A stretch of DNA of 64,000 nucleotides from Mixophyes australis (lineage: Eukaryota > Chordata > Amphibia > Anura > Limnodynastidae): contig JAVHZZ010000011.1 in the NCBI GenBank assembly GCA_036250195.1, positions 50,227,311 through 50,291,310 on the forward strand. The letters are read 5' to 3'. The position numbers were made by a program, and so were the translations under genes. Below are positions 43,674 to 54,290 of this stretch, one piece after another (positions within the stretch are counted from its first letter, which is position 1; each line of letters begins with the position of its first letter). The notes below the pieces were generated by a model that worked only from the letters and a program-made list of their open reading frames with translations, was not told the DNA's origin and made no database searches.

Positions 43674-44168
43674 ACAAAAGGAGGCATTTAGATGGCAATA
43701 TGCAGAGAAAGCAGGGAAGTAAAGTAAAACATTTGTGCAGCAATGCACCTAGATTGAATGTAAAGACCTATGTGTAACAAACAATAGTTTAAGTTTGGTT
43801 AACTTACATGCAGAGAAATCCTTCCTCTCAGCAAACAGACAGGGTGTGTCTCCTTAGTGCAAAACTGAGCCAGTGATGGGGCGTTTCCTTTTAAATAGAA
43901 GGTGGGTGTGTCACCTGTCCATCAAGCTAAGACTGGGAGAGGAGTATCAGGTATAAAAGCTTGTTTGTATTATTTGTGCACTGAGATCAACGCTGGGGAA
44001 GCTGGCTGGTCTTGAGAGAGCTGAGCTATGTCTAGCTAGCGTTTAGAGTCTCCAAGTATTGCTGTGAAATCTGTACGGTGTCAAAACATTTACCATCCTG
44101 ACAATAAAACTACATAAAAAGGAAGAAGTTGTTCGCGTGTGCTTCAGCAGTAGCGGGCTCTTGCCACA
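43670..44168 (+). repeat. Gypsy-3 5' LTR
   Basis: TGTTACAAAAGGAGGC to CTTGCCACA. Contains AGGTATAAAAGCTTG (TATA, about 43951) and ACAATAAAACTAC (poly(A) signal, about 44101). Confidence 0.95.
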
Positions 44169-44170
44169 AG

Positions 44171-44188
44171 TGGTGTCAGGAGTGGGAT
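44171..44188 (+). promoter_or_regulatory. Gypsy-3 primer-binding site (tRNA-Leu type)
   Basis: TGGTGTCAGGAGTGGGAT, 2 nt after the LTR, is complementary to the 3' end (with CCA) of vertebrate tRNA-Leu(CAG) as I recall it. Unlike Gypsy-2, this element appears tRNA-primed. Confidence 0.75.
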
Positions 44189-44234
44189 ACTCCGGGAAGC
44201 AAGTTTCCGCTACCCAACCCGCGCAGACATCAAC

Positions 44235-45941
44235 ATGGAGGAAGTACTGAGAACCCTCGTGAATGTGGCCGCTGCGCAGCAACAGCAGCAAGCTCAGATG
44301 CTACGAGTTGCCGAGGCACAGGTGGAAAACACAAGGCTCTTAAGAGAAGAGTTAAGCCAGGTGAGACATGACAGAAATTAACCACTTGGTCCTGTTCTCC
44401 AGAAAATGTTGCCAGGTGATGACGTAGAAGCATATCTGGTGTCCTTTGAGAGACTTGCAAAAAGGGCAAAATGGCCTCCTAAAGATTTTGCTCAGAGGCT
44501 GGCGCCATATCTGACTGGTGAAGCTCAGCGAGCGTATATGGATCTAGATGAGGAACGGGCCTCTGATTATTTGTGCCTAAAGTCTGAGATATTGGCTCGC
44601 ATTGGAGTTTCCGAGCCAGGCCGAGCCCAGCGCTATCACCAATGGCGCTATGTTAAAGAAAAACCGGTCAGAGCGCAAGTGGCTGAGCTTTCTAAAATTT
44701 TAAAGAAATGGCTGCAGCCTGAGGAGAATTCGCCTTCTCGGATTATTGAAGTTCTGGCGATAGATCACTGCATCCGAGGGCTAAAGCGCAATTTGCAAAG
44801 GTGGGTTCTGCAATCAGACCCACAAACTTATGAAGAGCTTGCCACCATGGTAGAAAGGTTTTGTGCGCTACAGCAAATGACTAAAGAACCTGCATTTGTG
44901 CCAAAGCCGCTGCCACGCCAAAAGCCAGGTTTGACAATCCTTGCTACGGACAGAGGGCCAGGTGCAAAGCCGTCTAATCTGAAGTGTTTTGAATGTGGTG
45001 AGCCAGGCCACTTTAAGGCAGAGTGTCCTAAACTACCGGAACCCATGGACTGTTCCGTGGCACATATTGGGCCTGCTTTTCCAAGCTGTTTTACCATGAG
45101 TCCCACATCAGGAAGTCCTTGTTTGTTCCGGGTGACTGTGCTAATCAACCAGAACCTTGTTCTGGCCTTGGTTGACTCGGAGAGTGAACTCTCATTGGTT
45201 TCCAGCTCTGCCTTACCCGAAACCATAACTTCTTGGTTGCCCAAGGTGAAGGTTCTTTGCGTACATGGCACGACAGAGGAGTATGAAAGAACAATACTAC
45301 CAGTCACACTCAAAGACAAAACTGTTATGGTGGTAGCTGCCATAGCACCTAAACTCCCATATCCACTCATTTTGGGGCGAGACTTCCCACTGTTTAATGA
45401 TGTCCTCGGTGAGCGGGGTCGGCCGGACATGCCGGCAATTGATGCAACGGTCGGAAGCCCGGTCTTAAAGGAACCGCCTAAGAATCCACAACATCTGGGC
45501 ATCGATCTTTGGGAACCGCCAAACCGGAATGCCATCCTGGGAGTAACAGCAGGAGTTCCACAAAAGCATCCACCTGCGGGGAAACATGGACAGTCCAAGC
45601 TAGCATTGGTCGGTGATGTCACAGATGAGCCCACCCCGCCTGTCAGTGAGGATATGGACTGGTCCGCAATACCAATTTTGTTTCCTCTGCAGGACTTTGC
45701 TCGAGACCAACTTAATGATGCCACTATGGAACATGCCTTTAAATGTGTGACTGAGGTAAATGGGGTAGCGAAAGCCGCCCAGCCTGCAGAAGGTATACCA
45801 TATTTTATTGTTAAAAATAATTTCCTGTATAGAGTTGTTAATGTGCAGGGGGAAAAAGTAGAACAATTAATGGTTCCTCAGGTCCATGTAACCCTAGTGT
45901 TAAAAGCAGCACACACACACATGTCTGTGGGGGACACCTAG
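44235..45941 (+). pseudogene. Gypsy-3 gag and protease with SCAN-like capsid region
   Basis: ATG at 44235 (MEEVLRTLVNVAAAQQQQQA), an in-frame TAA at 44379-44381, then an open frame to 45941. Counting from codon 44406, residues about 70-155 (QRYHQWRYV, KKWLQPEENS, RIIEVLAIDHCIRGL, LQRWVLQSDPQTYEEL) match the pattern of the vertebrate SCAN domain, known to derive from a Gmr1-like capsid. A CCHC knuckle CFECGEPGHFKAEC lies at residues 194-207. The protease reads ALVDSESELSLV, where Glu replaces the Gly of the usual DSG/DTG. The frame ends at 45941 after a one-base shift in a G run (about 45928-45933). Confidence 0.87.
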
Positions 45942-46726
45942 GGGAGGATAAAACATGGGAACGAGTTCTGCTTAGGTTTTACTGGCCCGGGGTACACATG
46001 GCAGTGAAAAAGTATTACCAGTCCTGTCCCATTTGTCAGAGAACCTGTCCCAAACCCATGTACAGGGCACCTCTCATTCCAATACCAATAGTACAAGTTC
46101 CCTTTGAACGGATAGCTATGGACCTTGTTGGGCCACTGGAAAAATCCGCACGTGGGCACCAATATATACTAGTGGTGCTTGACTATGCAACCAGGTATCC
46201 AGAGGCAATTCCCCTACGAAACATAAAGTCCAGCACCATAGCTAGAGAACTTGTATTGATGTTTACACGTTTGGGAATACCCAAAGAAATTCTCACAGAT
46301 CAGGGTACTCCATTCATGTCTAAACTGATGAAGGACATGTGCCAGTTGCTAGGGGTTAAGGCGCTTCACACCTCTGTATACCATCCACAAACAGATGGCT
46401 TGGTGGAACGCTTTAACTGCACATTAAAGTACATGCTCAGGAAAGCAGTGGCTCAAGAGAAAAAAGATTGGGACACTCTTATTCCCTATTTGATGTTTGC
46501 CATCCTCGAGGTACCACAAGCTTCAACAGGGTTTAGTCCCTTTGAGTTATTGTTTGGGAGACAGCCCAGGGGTATCTTGGATATGTTAAAAGAAGGGTGG
46601 GAGCAGCAAGGTCCCAGGGAGCCAAATCTGGTACAATTTGTGTCACCAATGTATGAGATGCTAGGAAAGATAGGGCCCATTGTGCAGCAACATGTAAAAG
46701 AGGCTCAGACAGAGAATAAGTTATGA
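45932..46726 (+). pseudogene. Gypsy-3 integrase
   Basis: Zinc-binding region ending YYQSCPICQRTCPKP, then the catalytic core: MDLVGPLEKSARGHQY (first D), ILTDQGTPFMSKL (second D), YHPQTDGLVERFNCTLK (E). It lies upstream of the RT frame. After a one-base shift near 46721 the C-terminal part continues in the RT frame (VVRSFKPGDNVLVLVP) with a TAG at 46812-46814. There is no chromodomain. Confidence 0.9.
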
Positions 46727-48533
46727 TAAAAGTGCTGTTGTTCGATCTTTCAAGCCAGGGGACAATGTCCTAGTCCTGGTTCCCACCCAGAAAAGCAAAC
46801 TTTTCGCACATTAGCAGGGTCCATATGAAGTTCTAGAGGCTGTCGGTCCTGTCATTTACAGAGTCCGCCAGTTAGGTAGGAGAAGGGAGGAGCAAATATA
46901 CCATGTTAACCTCCTTAAACCTTGGCATGATGAGGAAACTTCTCCTCAGGTAGTGAGTACTGCCATTGAAAAGTCTGAAGTGCCCATAGAGCCAGCTTTG
47001 TCCATTCAGCAGAGACAACAGACTGAAGAAATGATTCGCCGAAACAGGGATGTCTTCTCTTCCATTCCTGGGCGCACTACCTTAATCGAACACGACATTG
47101 TCACTGCGCCAGGAGTCATTGTAAAGCAGAAGCCGTATCGTATTCCAGAAGCCAGACGGGTGGACGTGAGAAAGGAGGTCGAGAAGATGCTCCAGTTAGA
47201 TGTGATTGAAGAGTCCACTAGTGAGTGGAATAGTCCCATTGTGCTTGTCCCTAAACCCAATGGGACAATTAGGTTCTGCAATGACTTTAGGCGCCTAAAC
47301 AGTATGTCGCAGTTTGATGCCTATCCGATGCCACGTGTGGATGAACTAGTGGAAAATCTTGCTGGTAGCAATTATTTGACAACCCTTGATCTAGCAAAGG
47401 GTTATTGGCAAGTTCCCCTGACTTCCACGGCCAAGCCAAAGACTGCATTTTCCACCCCTGATGGTCTCTATCAATATAAAGTCCTACCCTTTGGGTTGCA
47501 TAGGGCACCTGGCACCTTCCAAAGGGCCATGAATAAATTGCTACGATCTCACACAGCTTATGCAGCCGCTTATCTGGACGATATAGTGATCTATACCCCA
47601 GACTGGGGATCACATTTAGCCAAAGTTGAGGCGGTCTTAGCTTCATTAAGGTCAGCAGGGTTAACAGCTAACCCAGAGAAATGTGCCATAGCCATGAGAG
47701 AAGCCAAATATTTGGGGTACGTTGTTGGTCGAGGGCGTGTAAAACCCCAGATAGATAAAGTGGAGGCAGTCAAAAATTGGGCAAGACCAGAAAAAAAGTC
47801 GCAGTTAAGAACCTTTTTAGGCTTAGTCGGTTACTACAGGCGGTTTGTAAGCCACTTCGCCACTAGAGCTGCTCCACTAACGGACATGTTAAAAAAAAGT
47901 TGCCCAGATAGATTAACCTGGTCTGACTCTGCAGAAACCGTCTGGTCTGATATTCAGTTAGCTCTTTGTTCCTCCCCAGTGCTACAAGCAACGGATTTTA
48001 CCCGGAGGTTCTTCCTCCAAACTGATGCTTCTGGTGTTGGCTTAGGTGCAGTCTTGTCACAGGAGAAGAATGGAGTAGAAAATCCTGTCCTGTACCTAAG
48101 TCGTAAGTTGCTTCCAAGGGAACAAAAATATGCCATTGTGAAGAAAGAATGTCTCGCCATAAAATGGGCTACAGAAGCTCTGCGCTATTATCTCCTAGGC
48201 AGAGAGTTCACCTTAATAACAGACCATGCACCATTGAGATGGATGCAGAACAACCGGGAGGTAAATGCCAAGGTAACCCGTTGGTTCTTGGCACTTCAAC
48301 CTTTCAAGTTCTCAGTAGAACATAGACCTGGAATTCTACACAAAAATGCAGATGCGTTGTCAGGAAAATATGCGCTCCTCGCGAAGTCCGCGTCCCCCTA
48401 CTTGGAGACGCTAGGGGAAGGGATACGTAACAAAAGGAGGCATTTAGATGGCAATATGCAGAGAAAGCAGGGAAGTAAAGTAAAACATTTGTGCAGCAAT
48501 GCACCTAGATTGAATTTAAAGACCTATTTGTAA
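46722..48533 (+). pseudogene. Gypsy-3 reverse transcriptase and RNase H
   Basis: Apart from the TAG at 46812-46814 the frame is open through the RT and RNase H. RT: VIEESTSEWNSPIVLVPKPN, TIRFCNDFRRLN, LTTLDLAKGYWQVPL, VLPFGLHRAPGTF and catalytic AAYLDDIVIY. Thumb: LRTFLGLVGYYRRFVSHF. RNase H: LQTDASGVGLGAVLSQ, KKECLAIKWA, LITDHAPLRWM and HKNADALS. The sequence runs without an integrase straight into a purine tract (AGGGGAAGGGA, about 48412) and the 3' LTR. Confidence 0.92.
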
Positions 48534-48919
48534 CAAACAATAGTTTAAGTTTGGTTAACTTACATGCAGAGAAATCCTTCCTCTCAGCAGACAGGGTGTG
48601 TCTCTTTAGTGCAAAACAGAGCCAGTGATGGGGCGTTTCCTTTTAAAGAGAAGGTGGGTGTGTCACCTGTCCATCAAGCTAAGGCTGGGGGAGGAGTATC
48701 AGGTATAAAGCTTGTTTGTATCATTTGTGCACTGAGATCAACGCTGGGGAAGCTTGCTGGTCTTAAGAGAGCTGAGCTATGTCTAGCTAGCGTTTAGGGT
48801 CTCCAAGTATTGCTGTGAAATCTGTACGGTGTCAAAACATTTACCATCCTGACAATAAAACGACATAAAAAGGAAGAAGTCGTTTGCGTGCGCTTCAGCA
48901 GTAGCGGGCACTTGCCACA
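48426..48919 (+). repeat. Gypsy-3 3' LTR
   Basis: Matches the 5' LTR along its length with small indels and substitutions (for example, CAAACAGACAGG reduced to CAGACAGG). Followed directly by ATATAT. Confidence 0.94.
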
Positions 48920-50389
48920 ATATATATATATATATATATACATATGTGTGTGTGTGTATGTGTGCGTGCATGTATACATATGTGTATATTTTTTATTTTA
49001 TTATTTATGATTATTATATTTAATTTTTATTTATATAATATGAAACTGAGTATGTCCCTGGCTCTTCAGGGGAGAGTGGTTCAGTGGTGATGTACCATTA
49101 CAGAGCAGCGGAACAAAAAGAAGGTACACAGAGACTTGTTCTATATACAGTCCTCTACCTGATGGCAGTTTTTTAAACACAGAAAGACGGAAATCTAATG
49201 CTGTGTCCACCCCAACACTGCAAAAAAAAGCAATGAATGTGGGCATATAACAAAACGCAGTACTGCCTGTACTGTGAGAAACCTGTCTCAAAATGATCCT
49301 GGCATATCGAGCATGTTCACTGTACTGAAACAGCAGTTGCCTGGGCCATTAAATTACTCAAGCACTTGAAGAAAGGCACAGGCATTTTAAACATTTTTGT
49401 AATAGAGGCAACTTTGCACACAAGTCTGAGATTATACTGATAGGACACAGTGTTCTGACTCCATGAAAACAACAATTAAGACATGGCTCCCAAAGGTTTC
49501 ATGCACTGTGCTGCTTGCCAAGGCTTGTTTGGAAAAAAATACCTGTGGAAATACATGAATAAATAGAGGCTAAACCAAAGGTGTGACCAGGGCCGGACTG
49601 GGACTAAAAATCAGCCCTGGCATTTAAAAAACACACAGGCCCACCTGCTGTGGACTCCATGCGCGATATTGTTGCACGCTGAAGTGACGTTGATGGTGCA
49701 GTCCAACATGTTAAGCAGCAACACAAACTTGTGTATCACACTTTGTCTTCTGCCCACCCTGATCAATTGCCTTGTTGTGCAAATCAGTTTGCTTGAATTA
49801 CAAAGCATACTGTTCCGACTGTGTGCGAAAACTAAAACGACTACAGTAAACCCAGGTCCGGATTAAGGGTTTCAGTCACCGTAGGCAAATAAACCAACAG
49901 TGCCTCCCAACCCCCGTTCCCCCCAATGTATAGGAATACTCCTAAATATAAATATTCCGAAATATTCTTCAGCATTCAAATTTAGATTGATTGCGCCGTT
50001 GTCTCTTACCTTTTTCTTGCTCTTCTCTCTTGCTGCTTTGTTGTCTTCTCGCTGGCTTCTGGAAATTTGAAGCCCTGTATTAAAAATGCAAAAATGTTAC
50101 TATATTGCAAAATGTTAACAAACCCTTAATGATTAGGCTCTTCAATTAAAAAAACCCCCACTCCAATATGGACAGATAACACTACCCCATTGTACAGGCA
50201 TATATAAGTAATTTCTGAACATTTGTGGTCAATAAAATATTTACCTCTACCAGCCCCATCTCATATTCTAGTAATAGCTGAGACCAGAGAGCAGCCATGT
50301 AACTGCCACACAAAACAGATATCATGCCCCCCAAAGCTGCTCTATTTTTTAAATACCACGCAAGATATTTTATGAACCCTGTAGACATT

Positions 50390-51150
50390 TTCAGTCCCTC
50401 TTCGCCCCCCCCTGCAGACATTATTAGCCCCTCTTTTCCCCCTGAAGACATTTTCAGCCCCTCTTCCACCCCAACCCGCGCACATTTTCGGGTCCTCTCT
50501 CCCCCCCCTGCGCACATTTTCGGGTTCTCTCTGCCCCCTTCCTGCACACATTTACGGGTCCTCTCTCCCCCCCCACCTGCGCACATTTTTGGGTCCTCTC
50601 ACCCCCCCTGCGCACATTTTCGCGTTCTCTCTCCCCCCTGCGCATGTTTTTGGGTCCTCTCTCCTCCCCTTCTGCACACATTTTTGGGTTCTCTCCCCCC
50701 TACGCATGTTTTCATGTCCTCTCCCCCCCCTTCTGCGCACATTTTTGGGTCCTCTCCCCCCCACTGCGCATGTTTTTGGGTCCTCTTCCCCCCCCTTGCG
50801 CATGTTTTTTTGTCATCTCCCCCCCCTGCGCATGTTTTTGGGTCCTCTCCCCCCCCCCCCTTTTGCACATTTTTGGGTCCTCTCCCCCCCTGCGCATGTT
50901 TTTGGGTCTTATCCCCCCCCAGCGCATGTTTTTGGGTCCTCTTCCCACCCCCCTTTGCACATTTTTGGGTCCTCTCCCCCCCCTGCGCATGTTTTTGGGT
51001 CCCCCCCTGCGCATGTTTTTGGGTCCTCTCCTTCCCCCTGCGCATGTTTTTGGGTCCTCTCCCTCCCCCTTCCCTGCGCATGTTTTTGGGTCCTCCCTTC
51101 CCCCCCTTGCACATTTTCGGGTCCTCTTCCCTCGGTGCACCATTTTCCCT
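50390..51150. repeat. Pyrimidine-rich minisatellite in hAT-N3
   Basis: More than 20 diverged copies of about 33 bp built on TGCGCATGTTTTTGGGTCCT followed by CTCCCCCC. Long proline-rich (plus) and glycine-rich (minus) frames across it are repeat products. Confidence 0.93.
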
Positions 51151-51164
51151 GTAAAAAGAAAGAA

Positions 51165-51320
51165 TACACTTACCTCAGCAGCCTCGGGGAAACCACTGTG
51201 CGCCCTCTACAGCCAGTCCTACGCGGCCGCGCGATGTGACGTCTGACATCACGCGCAGCTGCGTAGGACTGGCTGTAGAGGGCGCACAGTGGATTCCCGG
51301 AGGCTGCTAGGGTAAGTGTA
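51165..51320. repeat. Hairpin with about 58-bp arms in hAT-N3
   Basis: TACACTTACC-CAGCAGCCTC... pairs with ...GAGGCTGCTAGGGTAAGTGTA. The inner GTGCGCCCTCTACAGCCAGT pairs with ACTGGCTGTAGAGGGCGCAC. Each arm ends in a 5' splice-donor-like GTAAGTGTA pointing outward. The loop contains TGACGTC. Confidence 0.92.
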
Positions 51321-52969
51321 TTTTTTATAAAAGCGCTGCAGCAGGGTCGGCCCACAGAGCCATCATGACGTGTGACGTCATGGCGGCTCAAAATATTAAT
51401 TTAATTTAATTGTATTTAATTGAAACGGGTATTGCAGGGAGCCGGATCGGCCCATACTGCCATCGGCCCTTCTGGCATTTTCCAAAAGTGCCAGATGGCC
51501 AGTCTGGCCCTGGGTGTGACAAACCCAAACCTGGCAATAACAGAGGTCAGTCTCTGTGTACCTTTGCTCACCCTGTTCCACCTGACATCAACGGTGGCTT
51601 TTGGAAGCTTTGATCAACATAACCCAAGAAATCCACCATTTAAAATTACAGATGCATCATGCAGATAGGGCAGCATCTCTACAGCTGGGTCAAATCAGAT
51701 GTCGGCAAACATGAGTACATCCGTCAGAAACTTTGACAAATGGGAAGGTTACTTTTACATGCCAGAAGAGCTAGCCCTTTTGGTGAAAATGGAAGACTAC
51801 CATTTCGCCAAACTTTCTGTATTTAGTAGAGACGGTGAAGCTGGTAGCTGGCTATGACGATGAAACCAATACTTTTAAGACATCCTCGCTGGCACTGAAG
51901 GTTAACCATTGCTTGCAAAAGATTTTGAGCATTGTGGAATATTGAGCAATGATGTAGGGCTGCAGTGCTATAATGGAAAATGCATGCAACTTCAGGAAGA
52001 TCTATGAAGCAAGATGCAATGAGCTTATCTCATCGGTTGTTTTGAAAACTCTGAGTCGAAGTAGAACGTGCCTCAGCACTTTCCTTTCACTGAAGATGTA
52101 AAAAAGATGCACTTCTATCTCAATGAGAAACAGTAAGCGCCTCAACGCAATTTATCCATATAGCCTTTGCTTAAAAACTGGGCATTGCAAAGATCACCCT
52201 GGCATAGATGATCTTATTCAATCAAAATAAGAAAGGGGAAGTTTCCAGGATGCTGCTAACTACCTTTTCTTCCAGAGACACCTTGGATCTCTGGGAAGAT
52301 GTTGCCCTAGTAATTTCTGAACTTGAGAAGAAGGTCTGCCAACACTTCACAAAGGTTGAAATCTGAGGAAAACAAAGGAGAAAAGTTCCAGCAATGTAAA
52401 GCGCAAATGGAACATCTTGCAGAGAAGCGTGAAGAATGTGGAGTGGCTGCCAAAAATGTCTATATTTGCCAAAACAGCTGTGTTGTCACATTTCAGAGGC
52501 TCTGACTGCATACTCCTCTTTGCTCAGGAATGTGGAGCTAAAAATCCTAAAGCACTGTTTTCCATGAAGTTTTGAAAGAGCATTGCTCTCCTTTCAAAAG
52601 TTCTCAATATAAAACAACACAGATTTGGATCAATTGGCAAAATTCCTTGAACCAAACAGAATATTCATCTGCAGTATTACAGCCTTCAAGCAGGTATCAT
52701 CGCCAAGATCAGCAAGCTTTTATTGACCCTCAAGAGGGGGACTGGTTGAATTCAATGGCAATAATTTTGAAGAGAGGAACATTGATCCAGGTGGTAGGTT
52801 TGAATTCTTATATCTAATATTTGGATAACATATTTACCTTCTAAATCAGTCATTTATATATCAGCTTTCTTTAGAACTGCTCCTACAGAGTGACAATCAG
52901 ACGAATAGCAATTCATTGAACCAAAGAGACAAGTGGGCATGCATTCAGTCGACCCTTTCTTTCAGAAGG

Positions 52970-54290
52970 GAATCATGCACCTGTTGTAGCCTATAAATTG
53001 ATTTGAGCAACTACCAGCCTTTTATTTGTCTGAGAGGCATGTTGGTGTCAGTAGCTGAGGGGGAGTACTGACATTGGATTGCTATTTGAAGGTCTCTGAG
53101 GTACCTCTTTGGTAAGTTAGCAATTTAAAAACACATATGTATGGCCCAAATATATGGGACTCTCACTGTTTAGAGTAGGACCACCCTATTAGCAAAAGCA
53201 CCTTGGCGTGGTGGGTGGCTTCAACATACATTTGCAAATGTGTGCAACTGAGACTTTTGCATTTTTATCTACAGTAGAAATAGCAGATCTGTTGCTGGCT
53301 ATAGCAGTGTGCTGGGGGAATTTGTCTCTGTTTTTTTGACAGTGAGAGTCGCATATATTTGGGCCATACATATGTGTTTTTAAATTGAGAGCTAACTTAC
53401 CAAAGAGGTACCCCAGAGACCTCCAAATAGCAATCCAATGTCAGTACTCCCCCTCAGCTACTGACACCAACATGCCTCTCAGACAAATAAAGGGCTGGTA
53501 GTTGCTCAAATCAATTTATAGGCTATAACAGGTGCATGAAAGGGTGGGGTTATCCTAAAAGGAAAAACAGAGACAAATTCCCCCAGCACACTGCTATAGC
53601 CAGCAACATATCTGCCATTTCTACTGTAGATAAAAATGCAAAAGTCTTAGTTGCACACATTTGCAAATGTATGTTAAAGCCACCTGCCACTCCACAGCGC
53701 TTTTGCTAATAGGGTGGTCCTAACTCTAAACAATGAAAGTCCCATATATTTGGGCCATACATATGTGTTTTTAAATTGAGAGCTAACTTACCAAAGAGGT
53801 ATTCCAGAAGCCTCCAAATAGCAATCCAATGTCAGCAATACCCCTCAGCTACTGACACCAACATGCCTCTCAGACAAATAAAGAAATGGAAGTTGCTCAA
53901 ATCAATTTATAGGCTATAGCAGGTGCATGAAAGGTGGGGTTATCCTAAAAGGAACAAACACACAGAGAGATCCCCCAGCACACTGCTAGACCCAGCAACA
54001 TATCTGCCATTTCTACTCAGGGGCGCACGGAGGATTTTTCAGGGGGGGGTTTCCTCCGCCCCCCCCCCCAAAAAAAAAAAATCAGTTTCGGCTGCATAGT
54101 AGTATACAGCAGCCGTATACAATACAGCTCCGCCGCGGACGCTTCTTAGACAACGCTGCGGCTGCTGTATATTACAGTACGGATATGTAGGGCACTTTTT
54201 AGCGGAGGGGGGGTTTATGGAGACCCAGAAACCCCCCCTGCGTGCGCCACTGCTAATGTAAATAAAAATGCAAAAGTTTTAGTTGCCATG
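52970..54290. repeat. 420-bp repeat: one inverted and two direct copies
   Basis: A forward unit at about 53341-53765 (from CATACATATGTGTTTTTAAA to CCCATATATTTGGG) is followed by a second at about 53766-54290, interrupted by the 54018 element. The preceding 52970-53340 is the same unit in reverse, so copies 1 and 2 form a head-to-head palindrome. No coding potential. Confidence 0.85.
54018..54252. mobile_element. Small DNA transposon, same family as 28039-28893
   Basis: The ends CAGGGGCGCACGGAGG and CCTGCGTGCGCCACTG are inverted repeats. The target duplication is CTACT/CTAAT (54013-54017, 54253-54257). The uninterrupted repeat copy at about 53620 shows the empty site CTACTGTAGAT. Length 235 bp. 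Confidence 0.85.

Larger units (their letters stand above)
43670..48919 (+). mobile_element. Gypsy-3: Gmr1-like Ty3/gypsy element
   Basis: A 5.25-kb element with LTRs at 43670-44168 and 48426-48919, inserted in a TA repeat (the duplication cannot be resolved because both flanks are TA). The gene order gag, PR, integrase, RT, RNase H places integrase before RT, which is the hallmark of the Gmr1-like group among Ty3/gypsy elements. Coding frames have a few shifts and stops. Confidence 0.92.
49588..51512. mobile_element. Non-autonomous hAT (hAT-N3), 1.9 kb
   Basis: The ends CAGGGCCGGACTGGGAC and CCAGTCTGGCCCTG are inverted repeats, with an exact 8-bp duplication GGTGTGAC at 49580-49587 and 51513-51520. 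Contains a pyrimidine-rich minisatellite and a long GC-rich hairpin, no transposase. Confidence 0.93.
49050..52830 (+). pseudogene. Decayed coding relic: zinc-finger plus tyrosine-recombinase-like protein
   Basis: Not a single open frame: many stops and shifts. In order, with hAT-N3 inserted in the middle: a CxxC pair in YCLYCEKPVSKMI (about 49264), a second C/H segment FMHCAACQGLFGKKYLW (about 49500), KLVAGYDDETNTFK (about 51837), ISELEKKVCQHFTKVEI (about 52314), KTAVLSHFRGSDCI (about 52472), CGAKNPKAL (about 52532), then a region like LDQLAKFLE and YYSLQAG (about 52629-52700). From memory, these pieces follow an uncharacterised family common in fish and amphibians, whose C-terminus looks like a tyrosine recombinase (LRKH...LGH...Y). 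Whether it is a Crypton-type transposon or a host gene relic is unclear. Confidence 0.5.

Noticed and set aside
44828..45724. 298-codon minus-strand frame
   Set aside because: It is antisense to the Gypsy-3 gag-protease frame, which has clear domains.
50324..51246. Plus-strand frames of 200-276 codons rich in Pro/Ser/Cys and minus-strand Gly/Arg-rich frames
   Set aside because: They are translations of the hAT-N3 minisatellite and occur in all frames.
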